Assembly (NCBI RefSeq): GCF_003086295.3
Contig: NC_092051.1
Location: 74,525,772-74,589,771, forward strand
Direction of reading: 5' to 3'
DNA from: Arachis hypogaea
Lineage: Eukaryota > Streptophyta > Magnoliopsida > Fabales > Fabaceae
DNA length: 64,000 nt
The translations under genes were made by a program, and so were the position numbers. A model generated the notes under the pieces. That model saw only the letters and a list, made by a program, of their open reading frames with translations. It did no database searches and was not told the DNA's origin. This document shows, piece by piece, positions 63,518 to 64,000 of the stretch; position 1 is the stretch's first letter; each line of letters opens with the position of its first letter.

Positions 63518-64000
63518 TGAAAGAACTGATGGATTGATGGTTTAGAAGTTATAGTAAACTCTCGTTGCAAGTATAGTTACTAAACCAAGCAATCAACCTT
63601 TCTTACAAACGTTTTGGTTGTCACAAGTAACAAACCCCTTAAAAATTGATAACCGAAGTATTCAAACTTCGGGTCGTCTTCTCAAGGAACAGTAGGGAAG
63701 TATGTTCTTATTATTGGTTATGGAGATTGTAAATCGGGGTTTTGAAGATAAGGAACAAGTAATTTAAATTGCAATTAAAATAAGTAAATGACTGTAAAAT
63801 AAACTTTTGGCAAGGTATGAGAAATTAGAAGTCCTGTCCTAGTTATCCTTATCAATGATGATGAAAATTGAACCTTAATTCCACTTAGTTAACCATTGCT
63901 AGAGCAAGGGAAAGTCAAGTGACTAATTAGTTAGATCCTCAAATCCTAGTTAATCCCTAAGGAAATATTGGGGTTTTTGAAGTTCAATTCAATTAGCAAA
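63518..64000 (-). repeat. G: LTR end of a B-type element, minus strand, runs off the window
   Basis: Read in minus, it ends ...CCATCAATCCATCAGTTCTTTCA and matches the last 480 bp of the LTRs of B. Whether a complete element follows cannot be seen. Confidence 0.85.

Overview
The window is plant nuclear DNA made almost wholly of nested long-terminal-repeat (LTR) retrotransposons. I see no host gene, rRNA or tRNA gene. At least eleven elements can be separated by LTR boundaries, primer-binding sites, 3' polypurine ends and, in four cases, target-site duplications. Nearly all belong to one lineage: Ty3/gypsy, Athila-like, with a primer site complementary to the 3' end of tRNA-Asp (TGGCGCCGTTGCCGGGGA), a gag-protease ORF without zinc knuckle, pol, and a further ORF in the 'envelope position'. 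The LTR start TGATGAGCGGATAATTTATACGC-type and the GGCGTTCAACGCC arrays recall the peanut FIDEL/Feral family, so a wild or cultivated Arachis is the likeliest source (inference from memory, not searched).

Layout, left to right. 1-8975: non-autonomous Feral-like element (FE), left end outside the window. FE sits in the integrase of element A (8976-13683, 3' LTR resumed at 31562-33051). Element B (13684-31556, exact 5-bp duplication GTTGA) is inserted three bases into the 3' LTR of A, and element C (17146-25053) is inserted in B. A itself lies in the RNase H/integrase region of element D (33052-36274), whose 3' LTR (36275-52294) is split by a 3.6-kb solo LTR K (36595-40219, duplication GGGAT) and by a complete young element E (40749-51269, duplication ACTAC). 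D appears to be inserted in an LTR of element J (tail 52295-53690), and J in the gag-protease gene of a minus-strand element H (53691-55725). The LTR of H is interrupted by element F (55726-63517, pol-bearing but decayed), whose 3' LTR is interrupted by a minus-strand LTR, G (63518-64000, running off the end).

The elements form two tribes. FE, F, D and E (with H) end in ...AAGTTTGGTGTTG before the LTR and use GTC(A)-type hairpins. A, B and C end in AAGTGTGGGGAGGT and share GC-rich ACGCG/CGCGT arrays. FE, B, C and E lack reverse transcriptase and the integrase core and must have moved with enzymes from relatives such as F, A and D. All pol copies visible here are broken.

The most interesting material is non-coding and shared by both tribes: (i) a double hairpin right after the gag or pol stop, with compensatory base changes; (ii) a hairpin with a purine tetraloop 4-11 bases before the terminal polypurine motif, also with compensatory changes; (iii) in A, B and C a second full copy of the polypurine tract at the end of the envelope-position ORF; (iv) arrays of short palindromes, present in the LTR upstream of the TATA box and again between pol and the envelope-position ORF; (v) a polypyrimidine-CAG splice acceptor immediately before the ATG of that ORF in A, B and C. 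Together these suggest that the envelope-position ORF is a separately expressed unit. B and C also have, in place of gag, an ORF I do not recognise.
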